Shown here piece after piece: positions 8,959 to 16,776 of a DNA stretch of 64,000 nt; position 1 is the first letter of the stretch, and the number at the start of each line of letters is the position of its first letter. A program made the position numbers and the translations under genes. The notes under the pieces are model-generated. The model was not told the origin of the DNA. It did no database searches and worked only from the letters and a program-made list of their open reading frames with translations. This stretch comes from CALFCE01 sp964411665 (GTDB lineage: Bacteria; Pseudomonadota; Gammaproteobacteria; Granulosicoccales; Granulosicoccaceae), in the NCBI GenBank assembly GCA_964411665.1, contig CAYPMR010000002.1:1-64000 (forward strand). The letters are read 5' to 3'.

Positions 8959-10329
8959 TCAGTTTAACAAATCGAATGCCTGTGGAAGGCGGTCTATGCC
9001 GTCGATTTGCAGTTTTGGAATGTTTTTTCTGGGTTTATTGCCAGTCGGCACGATGGCTCGCTTGAAACCCTGTTTAGCTGCAGCCAGTAATCGTTCTTCA
9101 CCGTTGGCAACAGGCCTGACTTCACCCGCCAGACCAATCTCGCCAAATACAACCAGATCAGATGGCAAAGGCTTGTCACGCAAGGATGAGTAGGCAGCCA
9201 GCAATACAGCAAGATCAGCCGCTGTCTCTGTTATGCGCACGCCTCCAACAACGTTGATGTAAACATCCTGATCAAACATGGTTATACCGGCATGTCGATG
9301 CAGTACAGCCAGCAGCATGGACAGCCGATTTTGTTCCAGCCCGAGTGCCACACGTCGGGGATTTCCCAGGCTACTGTCATCAACAAGTGCTTGTGCCTCG
9401 ACCAGCATCGGGCGTGTCCCTTCTCTGGTTACCATGATCACGCTGCCGCTGACCGGTTCCGGGTGGCGCGAAAGAAAAATAGCAGATGGATTTTTTACCA
9501 CCTTCAAGCCTCGATCGCTCATAAAAAAGACGCCGATCTCGTTGACCGCACCAAAGCGATTTTTAACTGCTCTGATAACGCGGTAGCGCTCCGAGGTGTC
9601 GCTTTCAAAGTACAGCACGGTGTCAACCATGTGCTCCAGGACGCGTGGTCCGGCCAATGCGCCTTCTTTAGTGACATGTCCAACTAAAAAAATGGCAGTG
9701 CCGGTTTGTTTTGCATATCTCACTAGTCGTGCTGCGCTCTCTCGGACCTGGGCGACAGCCCCAGGGGCTGAATTCAACGCTTCGGTGAAGATTGTCTGGA
9801 TGGAATCCACCACCAACACCTGCGGTCGTTCGCGTTCGAGTGTTGCGATGATGGTCTCAACACGGGTTTCAGCGTAAAGGCGCAGCTTATCGGTTGGTAA
9901 ACCGATGCGATGCGCACGCATGCTGACTTGTTGCAGTGACTCTTCGCCAGTGGCGTATAGCGTTGCTTCAGGAGAGGCCAGCTGTTGTGACAGGTAAGCC
10001 ATTGACTGCACGAGCAGGGTTGATTTACCCACACCCGGATCACCACCTATCAGCGTCACGGAACCGGGTACCAGGCCGCCACCAAGAACCCTGTCGAGTT
10101 CACTCAGACCGGTGGGCAGGCGTTGTACTTCGGTTTGCTCGACATCGCTCGCGATTGTGACCGCGGCATTGCCGGCATAGCCTTCAAAGCGTGCAGGTGC
10201 GGCAGTTTTTGGTTCGACGGCTGCTTCGACAAGGGTGTTCCAGGCTTTGCAATCTGAGCATTGCCCGTTCCACTGACCGAGGATGGCACCGCAGGCAGTG
10301 CATTGATATCGAATTTTAACTTTCGACAT
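8959..10329 (-). CDS. radA: DNA repair protein RadA
   Basis: RadA is a RecA-like ATPase that drives branch migration during recombination. The 456 residues show the N-terminal four-cysteine zinc finger (CTACGAILGQWNGQCSDC), Walker A GGDPGVGKSTL, the RadA-specific KNRFG motif in VKNRFGAVNEIG, and a C-terminal Lon-protease-like domain (GGVRITETAADLAVLLAAYS). All key motifs are intact. It lies 18 bases downstream of the CorC-like gene on the same strand, so the two are probably cotranscribed. Confidence 0.97.
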   Translation of the reverse strand: MSKVKIRYQCTACGAILGQWNGQCSDCKAWNTLVEAAVEPKTAAPARFEGYAGNAAVTIASDVEQTEVQRLPTGLSELDRVLGGGLVPGSVTLIGGDPGVGKSTLLVQSMAYLSQQLASPEATLYATGEESLQQVSMRAHRIGLPTDKLRLYAETRVETIIATLERERPQVLVVDSIQTIFTEALNSAPGAVAQVRESAARLVRYAKQTGTAIFLVGHVTKEGALAGPRVLEHMVDTVLYFESDTSERYRVIRAVKNRFGAVNEIGVFFMSDRGLKVVKNPSAIFLSRHPEPVSGSVIMVTREGTRPMLVEAQALVDDSSLGNPRRVALGLEQNRLSMLLAVLHRHAGITMFDQDVYINVVGGVRITETAADLAVLLAAYSSLRDKPLPSDLVVFGEIGLAGEVRPVANGEERLLAAAKQGFKRAIVPTGNKPRKNIPKLQIDGIDRLPQAFDLLN

Positions 10330-10347
10330 ATTAGCGGTGGTGTGTCA

Positions 10348-11889
10348 CTAGCCGCGCTGGTTCCCTACGCGGCGGGATTGAGATGAACCATTCCTGCCTT
10401 GGGCTGGATAGTCGTCGTGTGTAACTGCGGCCATTGTCTCTGCAGATGTATCGGAGCGTTGGTCCAGTGGCATTATTGGCTTGTCTGCGCCCGACTGAGA
10501 GACTGAATCGATAACCGGGTTTGCAAGTGTGTCCTTATCGTTAAGGTTTTCACTTGTATTTGCATTGCGGGTATCTGTGCCGTAATCAGCGGATTGGGTC
10601 ATTTCTTCGATTGCGTCAGCGCCAGGGTCTTTCTTGTTGGCTGGCGTAATGCGTACATTGCTGACTCGATTGTCGTCGAGTTCAAGTACCTCGATGCGAT
10701 GCTCGTGAAGCATAAAGACCGATCCAAGCGCAGGGAAATTTTCCAGATGTTCAACAATGATACCGTTGAGTGTCTTTGGACCATCAGCTGAGAGATTCCA
10801 ATCCAGCATGCGATTGAGGTTGCGAATCTGTGCTGCACCGTCAACCAGAAAACTGCCATCTGCCTGAGGTTGTATTTCATCGGGTGCCTGATGCGGGTCG
10901 ATGTTGAACTCGCCGACTATTTCTTCAAGGATATCTTCCAGTGTCAGTAAACCGAGAATATCACCATACTCATCGACGACCAGACCAATCCGGCGCTTTT
11001 CCTTTTGAAAGTTAAGCAGCTGTACTGTAAGTGATGTGCCTTCCGGGATGAAATAGGCTTCTCTTATGCGCTCTTCAAGAGCCTGGCGGTTGAAGTCGCC
11101 CGAGCGCATAGTATCGAGCATTTTGCGCAGATAGATAAAGCCGACGATGTTGTCGATATGCTCTCTGAATACAACCATCCGGCCATGTTTGCTGCTGGAG
11201 ATCTGGGCCAGTATTTCATCCCAACTATCCTCCAGATCGATGGCATCAATGTCGTTGCGCGGAACCATGATGTCGTCGACTGAAATTTCTTCGAGATCAA
11301 GAATGTTGATCAACATGTCCCGATGGCGTTTTGGAATCAGCCCGGCTGATTCATTGACCACAGTGGCGAGCTCTGCACTTGAGAGTTCTTCTTGTGATGC
11401 ATCAGCAGGTGCCACACCCATCAGTGCCAGTAATTGCCGGGTGGTCCAGTTGACTACCCTGACGATCGGCCAGGCGACTATCATCAGGGGCACATAAACT
11501 GCCGAGGCAAAAAAAGCTATTTGTTCCGATTTGCGGGTGGCCAGCGTTTTCGGCGTGACCTCCGCAAACACGAGAATAACGATAGTGAGCAAACCGGTGG
11601 CCAGTGCAATACCCGGCTCTCCAAACAAGCGCATTGCGATGACCGTAGCAATCGCAGAGGCAAGAATATTGACAAAGTTATTGCCCAGTAAAATCAGGCT
11701 GATGAGTCGGTCGGGGCGTTGTAGCAGCTTCGCAGTGCGAATGGCGCCTTTGTGACCACCGTTGACCAAATGGCGCAGACGATAGCGGTTTAGAGACATC
11801 AAAGCCGTTTCCGAGCCGGAGAAAAATCCTGACATCAGAATCAGCAAAATCAGCAGTCCGAACAGCACGCTGAGTGGAATTGTGTTCAA
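10348..11889 (-). CDS. CNNM/CorC family membrane protein (DUF21-CBS-CorC_HlyC)
   Basis: The 513-residue protein has an N-terminal DUF21 domain with about four membrane segments (VLFGLLILLILMSGFFSGSE and on), a pair of CBS domains (about 205-330), and a CorC_HlyC domain (about 345-420). Relatives affect magnesium or cobalt efflux. The last 95 residues are a polar, probably disordered tail that makes the protein longer than usual. The start is TTG at 11889; later ATGs would delete the first helix. Gammaproteobacterial relatives often have ypjD next to ffh, but it is missing here. Confidence 0.9.
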   Translation of the reverse strand: MNTIPLSVLFGLLILLILMSGFFSGSETALMSLNRYRLRHLVNGGHKGAIRTAKLLQRPDRLISLILLGNNFVNILASAIATVIAMRLFGEPGIALATGLLTIVILVFAEVTPKTLATRKSEQIAFFASAVYVPLMIVAWPIVRVVNWTTRQLLALMGVAPADASQEELSSAELATVVNESAGLIPKRHRDMLINILDLEEISVDDIMVPRNDIDAIDLEDSWDEILAQISSSKHGRMVVFREHIDNIVGFIYLRKMLDTMRSGDFNRQALEERIREAYFIPEGTSLTVQLLNFQKEKRRIGLVVDEYGDILGLLTLEDILEEIVGEFNIDPHQAPDEIQPQADGSFLVDGAAQIRNLNRMLDWNLSADGPKTLNGIIVEHLENFPALGSVFMLHEHRIEVLELDDNRVSNVRITPANKKDPGADAIEEMTQSADYGTDTRNANTSENLNDKDTLANPVIDSVSQSGADKPIMPLDQRSDTSAETMAAVTHDDYPAQGRNGSSQSRRVGNQRG

Positions 11890-12256
11890 GAAAGGCCTGG
11901 ACCTCTTGTTGCCTGGTTACGTGTCAATAAATAGCTAGTTGCCTGCGGTGTCAAGCTTTATTTCCCAGATGAGTCCAGCGTCTGGTAAATACCACAATCG
12001 AATGCGTGACCAGCTGAAAAACTGCTATCACCGCTTTTCGTTGAAAAAATCAAGCCATAGTTGGCTTGAAACAACTAATTTCACAGTCACTTTCATTACA
12101 ACAATGCTAGAGGCAGGTTGATGCCGCAGAACAATCACCGCTCTATTTGCAGCGAATCCGGCATATAATCGAGGAAATATGGGGCGATTTTGTGCAGTCG
12201 TTCGGCTGTACATGAGACTGCACATCACACCCCGCAAACCAGGAGCTATTCATTCC
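11890..12256. other. Divergent spacer between the CorC-like gene and ffh
   Basis: The 367-base spacer must hold both promoters. A TATAAT at 12163-12168 could be a -10 element for ffh, but no well-spaced -35 is visible. A minus-strand hairpin with a T-run (12044-12069) is listed separately. A 22-codon minus-strand frame (12028-12096) overlaps that hairpin and has no clear ribosome binding site. Confidence 0.5.
12044..12069 (-). terminator. Intrinsic-terminator-like hairpin in the leader of the CorC-like gene
   Basis: Read on the minus strand, a perfect 7-base stem (TCAAGCC / GGCTTGA, 6-base loop) is followed by six T residues. No minus-strand gene ends upstream of it, and the CorC-like gene starts 155 bases downstream. 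It may therefore be an attenuator in that gene's leader or the end of a small RNA. Confidence 0.6.
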
Positions 12257-13615
12257 ATGTTCAATTCTCTGACAGAGAGACTCGGTCGCACAATAAAGAA
12301 CCTCAGTGGTCAGGGCCGATTGACTGAGAGCAATATCAAGGACACTTTGCGTGAAGTACGCATGGCGTTGCTGGAGGCCGATGTAGCCTTGCCAGTGGTC
12401 AAGCAGTTCATCGAGAACATTCGGGAAAAAGCACTGGGGCAGGAAGTTCTTGAGAGTCTGTCTCCAGGTCAGGCGCTGGTCAAGGTGGTAAATGATGAGT
12501 TGGTCAGCCTGATGGGTGAGACCAACAGTGCGCTGGATCTGTCGAGTCAGCCGCCTGCCGTTGTGTTGATGGCGGGTCTGCAAGGTGCTGGTAAAACCAC
12601 CACAGTCGGCAAACTGGCGAAATTTTTACAGGAACGTGAAAACAAAAAAGTCATGGTCGTTAGCTGCGACGTCTATCGACCGGCGGCTATCAAACAATTG
12701 GAGACCGTAGCGGAATCGGTCGGGGCGGGTTTCCATGCCAGTGATCCGGAACAACGGCCGGAGGATATAGCGCGCGATGCAGTGCAAGCAGCCAAGCGAG
12801 CGTTTGCAGATGTATTGCTGGTGGATACGGCCGGGCGGCTTGCCATTGATCAGGACATGATGACTGAAATACAAGTTCTGTACGACGTGCTGAGTCCTGT
12901 CGAGACCTTGTTTGTTGTTGATAGTATGACCGGCCAGGACGCGGCCAATACGGCAAAAGCTTTCGGTGATGCTTTGCCACTGACCGGCGTAGTGCTGACC
13001 AAGACTGATGGTGACGCCCGCGGAGGGGCTGCCTTGTCTGTGCGCATGATTACAGGCAAGCCGATCAAATTTCTCGGTACCGGTGAAAAGAGTGAGGCGC
13101 TGGAACCATTTCATCCGGACAGGGTTGCGTCACGCATACTGGATATGGGTGACGTTGTCAGCCTCGTTGAGGAGGTTGAAGCCAAGGTTGACAAGACCAA
13201 GGCAGAACGACTGGCTAAAAAATTCAAAAAAGGCAAGACGTTTGATCTGAACGATATGCGCGATCAGCTTGAACAGCTCTCCAATATGGGTGGTATGCAA
13301 TCCATGCTGGAGAAAATGCCGGGCATGGCGAATTTGCCAGCGGGTGTGAAATCGCAGATGGACGACAAGGAATTGTCGCGCATGATCGCGATTATCAATT
13401 CGATGACCGTCCAGGAGCGCCGCTTCCCGGCGATACTCAAGGGTTCCCGCAAAAAAAGGGTCGCAGCGGGCAGCGGGCTGCAGGTGCAGGATGTGAATCG
13501 ACTGCTCAAGCATCATCTCCAAATGAGCAAAATGATGAAAAAAGCCTCGAAGATGGGCATGGCGAAAATGATGCGTGGCATGCAGGGCAAGTTGCCGCCG
13601 GGCATGGGATTCTAG
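12257..13615 (+). CDS. ffh: Signal recognition particle GTPase Ffh
   Basis: Ffh binds 4.5S RNA and signal sequences of nascent membrane proteins and hands them to FtsY. The 452-residue protein has the N domain (residues 1-90), Walker A GLQGAGKTTTVGKLA, the G-domain motifs DTAGRL and TKTDGDARGG, and the methionine-rich M domain (GGMQSMLEKMPGM to the end). I chose the ATG at 12257. It gives the family-typical MFNSLTERLG and has AGGAG 11 bases upstream. A longer in-frame extension to 12179 adds 26 residues not seen in the family. Confidence 0.97.
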   Translation: MFNSLTERLGRTIKNLSGQGRLTESNIKDTLREVRMALLEADVALPVVKQFIENIREKALGQEVLESLSPGQALVKVVNDELVSLMGETNSALDLSSQPPAVVLMAGLQGAGKTTTVGKLAKFLQERENKKVMVVSCDVYRPAAIKQLETVAESVGAGFHASDPEQRPEDIARDAVQAAKRAFADVLLVDTAGRLAIDQDMMTEIQVLYDVLSPVETLFVVDSMTGQDAANTAKAFGDALPLTGVVLTKTDGDARGGAALSVRMITGKPIKFLGTGEKSEALEPFHPDRVASRILDMGDVVSLVEEVEAKVDKTKAERLAKKFKKGKTFDLNDMRDQLEQLSNMGGMQSMLEKMPGMANLPAGVKSQMDDKELSRMIAIINSMTVQERRFPAILKGSRKKRVAAGSGLQVQDVNRLLKHHLQMSKMMKKASKMGMAKMMRGMQGKLPPGMGF

Positions 13616-13692
13616 AAATCTCCCGAATCTGGGTTGCTGATGCTTTCTTTTCCTGACTTATCAGGTACAATTGTCGGTTCCTTTGGACAAAT

Positions 13693-13740
13693 TTGCTTTA
13701 TATTTGCCTTATACGTTATATAAATGGGCGCGGTGCCCAT
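13693..13740 (+). promoter_or_regulatory. Candidate rpsP operon promoter and leader hairpin
   Basis: TTGCTT at 13693-13698 and TATATA at 13717-13722, 18 bases apart, resemble a sigma-70 promoter. Just after it, at 13724-13740, ATGGGC and GCCCAT form a perfect 6-base stem around GCGGT. The hairpin would sit at the 5' end of the rpsP transcript, where it could protect the RNA or bind a regulator. Both calls are by eye. Confidence 0.4.
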
Positions 13741-13824
13741 GGTGAACGTCTCTTGGCAAGTTTAATAGCCAATACAAGCCAGTTAAAAAGCCAAAACAAA
13801 GCCAAAACGGCAATGTGATCAAGT

Positions 13825-14283
13825 ATGTTAACTATCAGATTATCTCGTGGTGGGGCCAAAAAGCAGCCTTTCTACCACATTGTTGCGACAGATAGCCGTT
13901 CACGACGTGATGGGCGCTACATTGAGCGACTGGGATTTTTCAATCCTGTTGCGCGCAGTACTGCCGAACCTGTGCGTCTTGACCTTGAGCGTGTCGATTA
14001 TTGGGTGGGCCATGGCGCTCAGATGAGCGATCGCGTCAAAAAAATCGTCAAGACCTATCGCAAACACGGTGCAGACGATCCAAACGCCACCAAGCGTGAA
14101 GATAAAAAAGCTGCTCGCAAGGCAAAAGCCAGAGCTGATGCTGCCAGTGCGGCTGCAGTAGAGGAAGAGGCGGCTGCTGAGCCTGAAGAAGCGGCAACAG
14201 ATGCCGCAGAAGAAGCGGCACCGGCAGAAGAAGCCAAAGCGAAGGATGACGCAGAAGGCGCTGCTGAGAAAGGAGGCGACTGA
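13825..14283 (+). CDS. rpsP: 30S ribosomal protein S16 with long acidic C-terminal tail
   Basis: S16 is an assembly protein of the 30S subunit. Residues 1-80 are canonical (MLTIRLSRGGAKKQPFYHIV, then YIERLGFFNP and RVDYWVGHGAQ). The family usually ends near residue 80-90. This protein runs to 152 with a tail of alanine and glutamate (AAAVEEEAAAEPEEAATDAA and on), likely disordered and negatively charged. It heads the canonical rpsP-rimM-trmD-rplS operon. The stop codon lies inside a 19-bp tandem repeat. Confidence 0.97.
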   Translation: MLTIRLSRGGAKKQPFYHIVATDSRSRRDGRYIERLGFFNPVARSTAEPVRLDLERVDYWVGHGAQMSDRVKKIVKTYRKHGADDPNATKREDKKAARKAKARADAASAAAVEEEAAAEPEEAATDAAEEAAPAEEAKAKDDAEGAAEKGGD

Positions 14284-14331
14284 AAGCTGATCGGCTGAAT
14301 GAAAGCTAATCGGCTGAATGAAAGCTAATCG
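14281..14331 (+). repeat. 19-bp direct tandem repeat at the rpsP stop codon
   Basis: TGAAAGCTGATCGGCTGAA is followed by the same unit with one change (G to A) and then a 13-base partial copy, about 2.7 copies in all. The first TGA of the array is the rpsP stop codon. The array fills half of the rpsP-rimM gap. Confidence 0.9.
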
Positions 14332-14382
14332 CTTTGACCCGCCTATCGGTAAAGGGAACATAAGTAGCAGGAGAGAGACGCT

Positions 14383-14916
14383 ATCCCTGCAATAAAGACA
14401 GATACGAAGCGCATTCTTCTTGGCAATGTGACAGGTGTATTCGGTGTACGGGGTTGGATCAAAGTCTTCTCCGACACGCAGCCGAGAGAAAACATAACAA
14501 GCTATCCGCTCTGGTGGTTACAGAGATCAAGCGGAGAGTGGTTCAAGGTTGTTGTAGAGAGTGGCAAGCGCAGTGGTAAATACGTTGTCGCCAAACTCGA
14601 AGGCATCGATGACAGAGATGCAGCTGAAACGATCATTGGTTGCAAAATCGCGATAGAGCCGGATGTCTTGCCGCCTCTGAAGAGCGGCGAGTATTACTGG
14701 AACGATCTGATCGGTTTTGCTGTAAGAAATTTGCACGACCAGGCTTTGGGTACTGTGCGGGGTATGCTCGAGACCGGTGCACACGATCTCATGATAGTCG
14801 GCTCTGATGTCAATGAGGACATACTCGTTCCCTGGGTTAAAGAGCATTTCGTAAAGAGCGTCGATGTTGAGCGACGATTGATAGTTGTCGACTGGGAGCG
14901 CGACTGGTCTAACTGA
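14383..14916 (+). CDS. rimM: Ribosome maturation factor RimM, apparent AUC start
   Basis: RimM binds S19 and helps mature the 30S head. The frame shows both domains: RILLGNVTGVFGVRGWIKVFS at the N-terminus and the PRC-barrel from GEYYWNDLIGFAV (about residue 105) to the C-terminus. The first ATG/GTG/TTG in frame is GTG 14428, which would cut off the first strand (RILLGN). Back to the in-frame stop at 14365 the only candidates are ATC 14383, ATA 14392 and ATT 14413. ATC 14383 has AGGAG at 14369-14373, nine bases upstream, and gives a 177-residue protein of normal length. A sequencing error (ATG read as ATC) cannot be excluded. Confidence 0.88.
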   Translation: MPAIKTDTKRILLGNVTGVFGVRGWIKVFSDTQPRENITSYPLWWLQRSSGEWFKVVVESGKRSGKYVVAKLEGIDDRDAAETIIGCKIAIEPDVLPPLKSGEYYWNDLIGFAVRNLHDQALGTVRGMLETGAHDLMIVGSDVNEDILVPWVKEHFVKSVDVERRLIVVDWERDWSN

Positions 14917-14986
14917 TTTAAATACCGCTTTCAGGTAGCAACCATGTTGTTACTGGCGCTGTTATTGGTAATAGGGGAGGGCAAAT

Positions 14987-15829
14987 ATGCGGGTTGCCGT
15001 CGTCACCCTGTTTCCGACGATGATCGAGGAATTTCTTCGTCACGGTGTGCTGTCTCGCAGCGTGGAGTCGGGACTGATAGAGGTAAATACCTACAATCCC
15101 AGAGACTACACAGTTGATGCGCACAGAACTGTGGATGACAGGCCTTATGGTGGCGGCCCAGGGATGGTGATGAAGGCCGAGCCTCTGCAATCGGCCATCG
15201 AGACAGCTAGAAATGACTTGTCTGGGCTTACGCCTCAGAGAAGGCAAGAAAAATCGAGAGAACACACGGAAGATAGAACAACGCTAAAGCCGCTGGCGGT
15301 TTTTTTAAGCCCTCAAGGCGCACGTTTTACACAACAAATGGCGCGACAATGGGCCAGTGATGGGCGGCCACTTGTGTTGATAGCCGGTCGTTATGAAGGT
15401 GTAGATCAGCGTTTGCTGGATACAGTCGTTGATAAGGAAGTGTCATTGGGTGATTTTGTACTCAGTGGCGGAGAAGTCGGTGTGATGGCGATACTGGATG
15501 CGGTATCAAGATTAATACCGGGATCTCTGGGTAACCAGGGGTCTGCATTGAGTGATTCGTTTGGTGAGGATGGGTTACTGGAGTACCCGCAGTACACGCG
15601 TCCCGAGGTTTACAAGGGACAGTGTGTACCATTGTTGTTAAAGGGCGGGGATCATGGATTGATTGCTCAGTGGCGTAGGCAACAGTCGCTTCTCACTACA
15701 TTGAGAAAGCGTCCTGATCTGTTGCAAGCTGCGACTGAAAGGGGTGAATTGAACAAGCAGGACCTCGAGTTTCTATCGTCGTTGCAAGAAACGACTGATG
15801 ATGAAAATTCGCAGGATAATGATCAGTAA
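14987..15829 (+). CDS. trmD: tRNA (guanine-37-N1)-methyltransferase TrmD
   Basis: TrmD methylates G37 of tRNAs reading CNN, UNN and some other codons, preventing frameshifts. The 280-residue SPOUT enzyme shows HRTVDDRPYGGGPGMVMK, the trefoil-knot AdoMet site GRYEGVDQR and GDFVLSGGE, and DSFGEDGLLEYPQYTRP. Residues about 82-103 (LSGLTPQRRQEKSREHTEDR) form a polar insertion not present in E. coli TrmD. GGGGAGG sits just upstream of the ATG. Confidence 0.97.
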   Translation: MRVAVVTLFPTMIEEFLRHGVLSRSVESGLIEVNTYNPRDYTVDAHRTVDDRPYGGGPGMVMKAEPLQSAIETARNDLSGLTPQRRQEKSREHTEDRTTLKPLAVFLSPQGARFTQQMARQWASDGRPLVLIAGRYEGVDQRLLDTVVDKEVSLGDFVLSGGEVGVMAILDAVSRLIPGSLGNQGSALSDSFGEDGLLEYPQYTRPEVYKGQCVPLLLKGGDHGLIAQWRRQQSLLTTLRKRPDLLQAATERGELNKQDLEFLSSLQETTDDENSQDNDQ

Positions 15830-15936
15830 ATGAGAAAAAGATTTTATTGTGGTGCTTCGGTACTTGAATACATTGGTTGATTAAACCCAACCGTCAAAAG
15901 AAATTACGCTGAAAAACAGCGAACGGCGATAGTGAT

Positions 15937-16284
15937 ATGAGCAAGCTGATTGAGCAAATCAATGCGGAACAAATGGACAAGAAAATACCTGACTTCGGTC
16001 CAGGTGATTCTGTCGTTGTACAAGTGCGTGTCAAGGAAGGTAATCGTGAGCGATTACAGGCATTTGAAGGAGTGGTTATTGCGCGCCGCAATCGCGGTTT
16101 GAATTCAGCTTTTACCGTTCGTAAGATCTCGCACGGTGAAGGGGTCGAACGTGTGTTTCAAACCTATAGTTCAACCGTCTCATCGATAGAGGTCAAACGC
16201 AAAGGCGATGTTCGCCGTGCCAAGCTCTATTACCTGCGAGGACTTACCGGACGTGCTGCGCGTATCAAGGAAAAATTATCCTGA
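15937..16284 (+). CDS. rplS: 50S ribosomal protein L19
   Basis: L19 lies at the 30S-50S interface. The 115-residue protein is collinear with the family: IEQINAEQMDKKIPDFGPGD, GNRERLQAFEGVVIARRN, FTVRKISHGEGVERVF, and the C-terminal AKLYYLRGLTGRAARIKEKL. It is the last gene of the rpsP operon, 107 bases after trmD. Confidence 0.98.
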   Translation: MSKLIEQINAEQMDKKIPDFGPGDSVVVQVRVKEGNRERLQAFEGVVIARRNRGLNSAFTVRKISHGEGVERVFQTYSSTVSSIEVKRKGDVRRAKLYYLRGLTGRAARIKEKLS

Positions 16285-16776
16285 GTGCACCGTGGTTGTA
16301 ACGTTTGTAGTTGCTTTTTTGACAAGCTGAACAATAGTGGTAATCGCGATGTAAAGCGATCATCAGCCAAGATCTTTGAAGCAATTAGAAATTAAAAAAT
16401 AGCAGCTAGCTGTTGTCATCCTGAATCGTCGGACCGCCGCGCAGGCGGGTTCCATGTTTGAAACTGCTATATATGATTGAGGTGGGCCCGGGACCTTGCC
16501 CCGTCTACAATGGGTTGACGGTGGTAAAAATAGGGTCAGATGAATGTCAACGGCCATGGACTCAATCGATGCTCACATCGCTGCCTGCAGACCTTGCAAA
16601 TACCATCAGTGCCCCCAAAGTTAGAATTCATAGTTAGATTATTTAACAAAAGCGTGTAGCCAAAGCGACGAGCTCAGCGCATACCCGAACCGCGCTCGAA
16701 TCGTTCTCTAATTAATCAATAAACCAGGATTATCAGTGCTGGCCATAGCGCCCGTTTTTACAGTCTGGAGAAAACA
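16285..16776. other. Intergenic region between rplS and htpG
   Basis: About 490 bases without a convincing gene. A 64-codon minus-strand frame (16363-16557) has no family resemblance. Around 16414-16455 a GTCATCCTGAATCGTCGGACC stretch recalls the short dispersed repeats seen near 692. Just before htpG, CTGGAGA acts as its ribosome binding site. The heat-shock promoter expected for htpG could not be identified by eye. Confidence 0.4.

Noticed and set aside
11064..11300. Many additional frames of 60-150 codons inside known genes
   Set aside because: They are out-of-frame or antisense shadows of well-conserved genes, such as the one in the CorC-like gene here, and show no independent motif.
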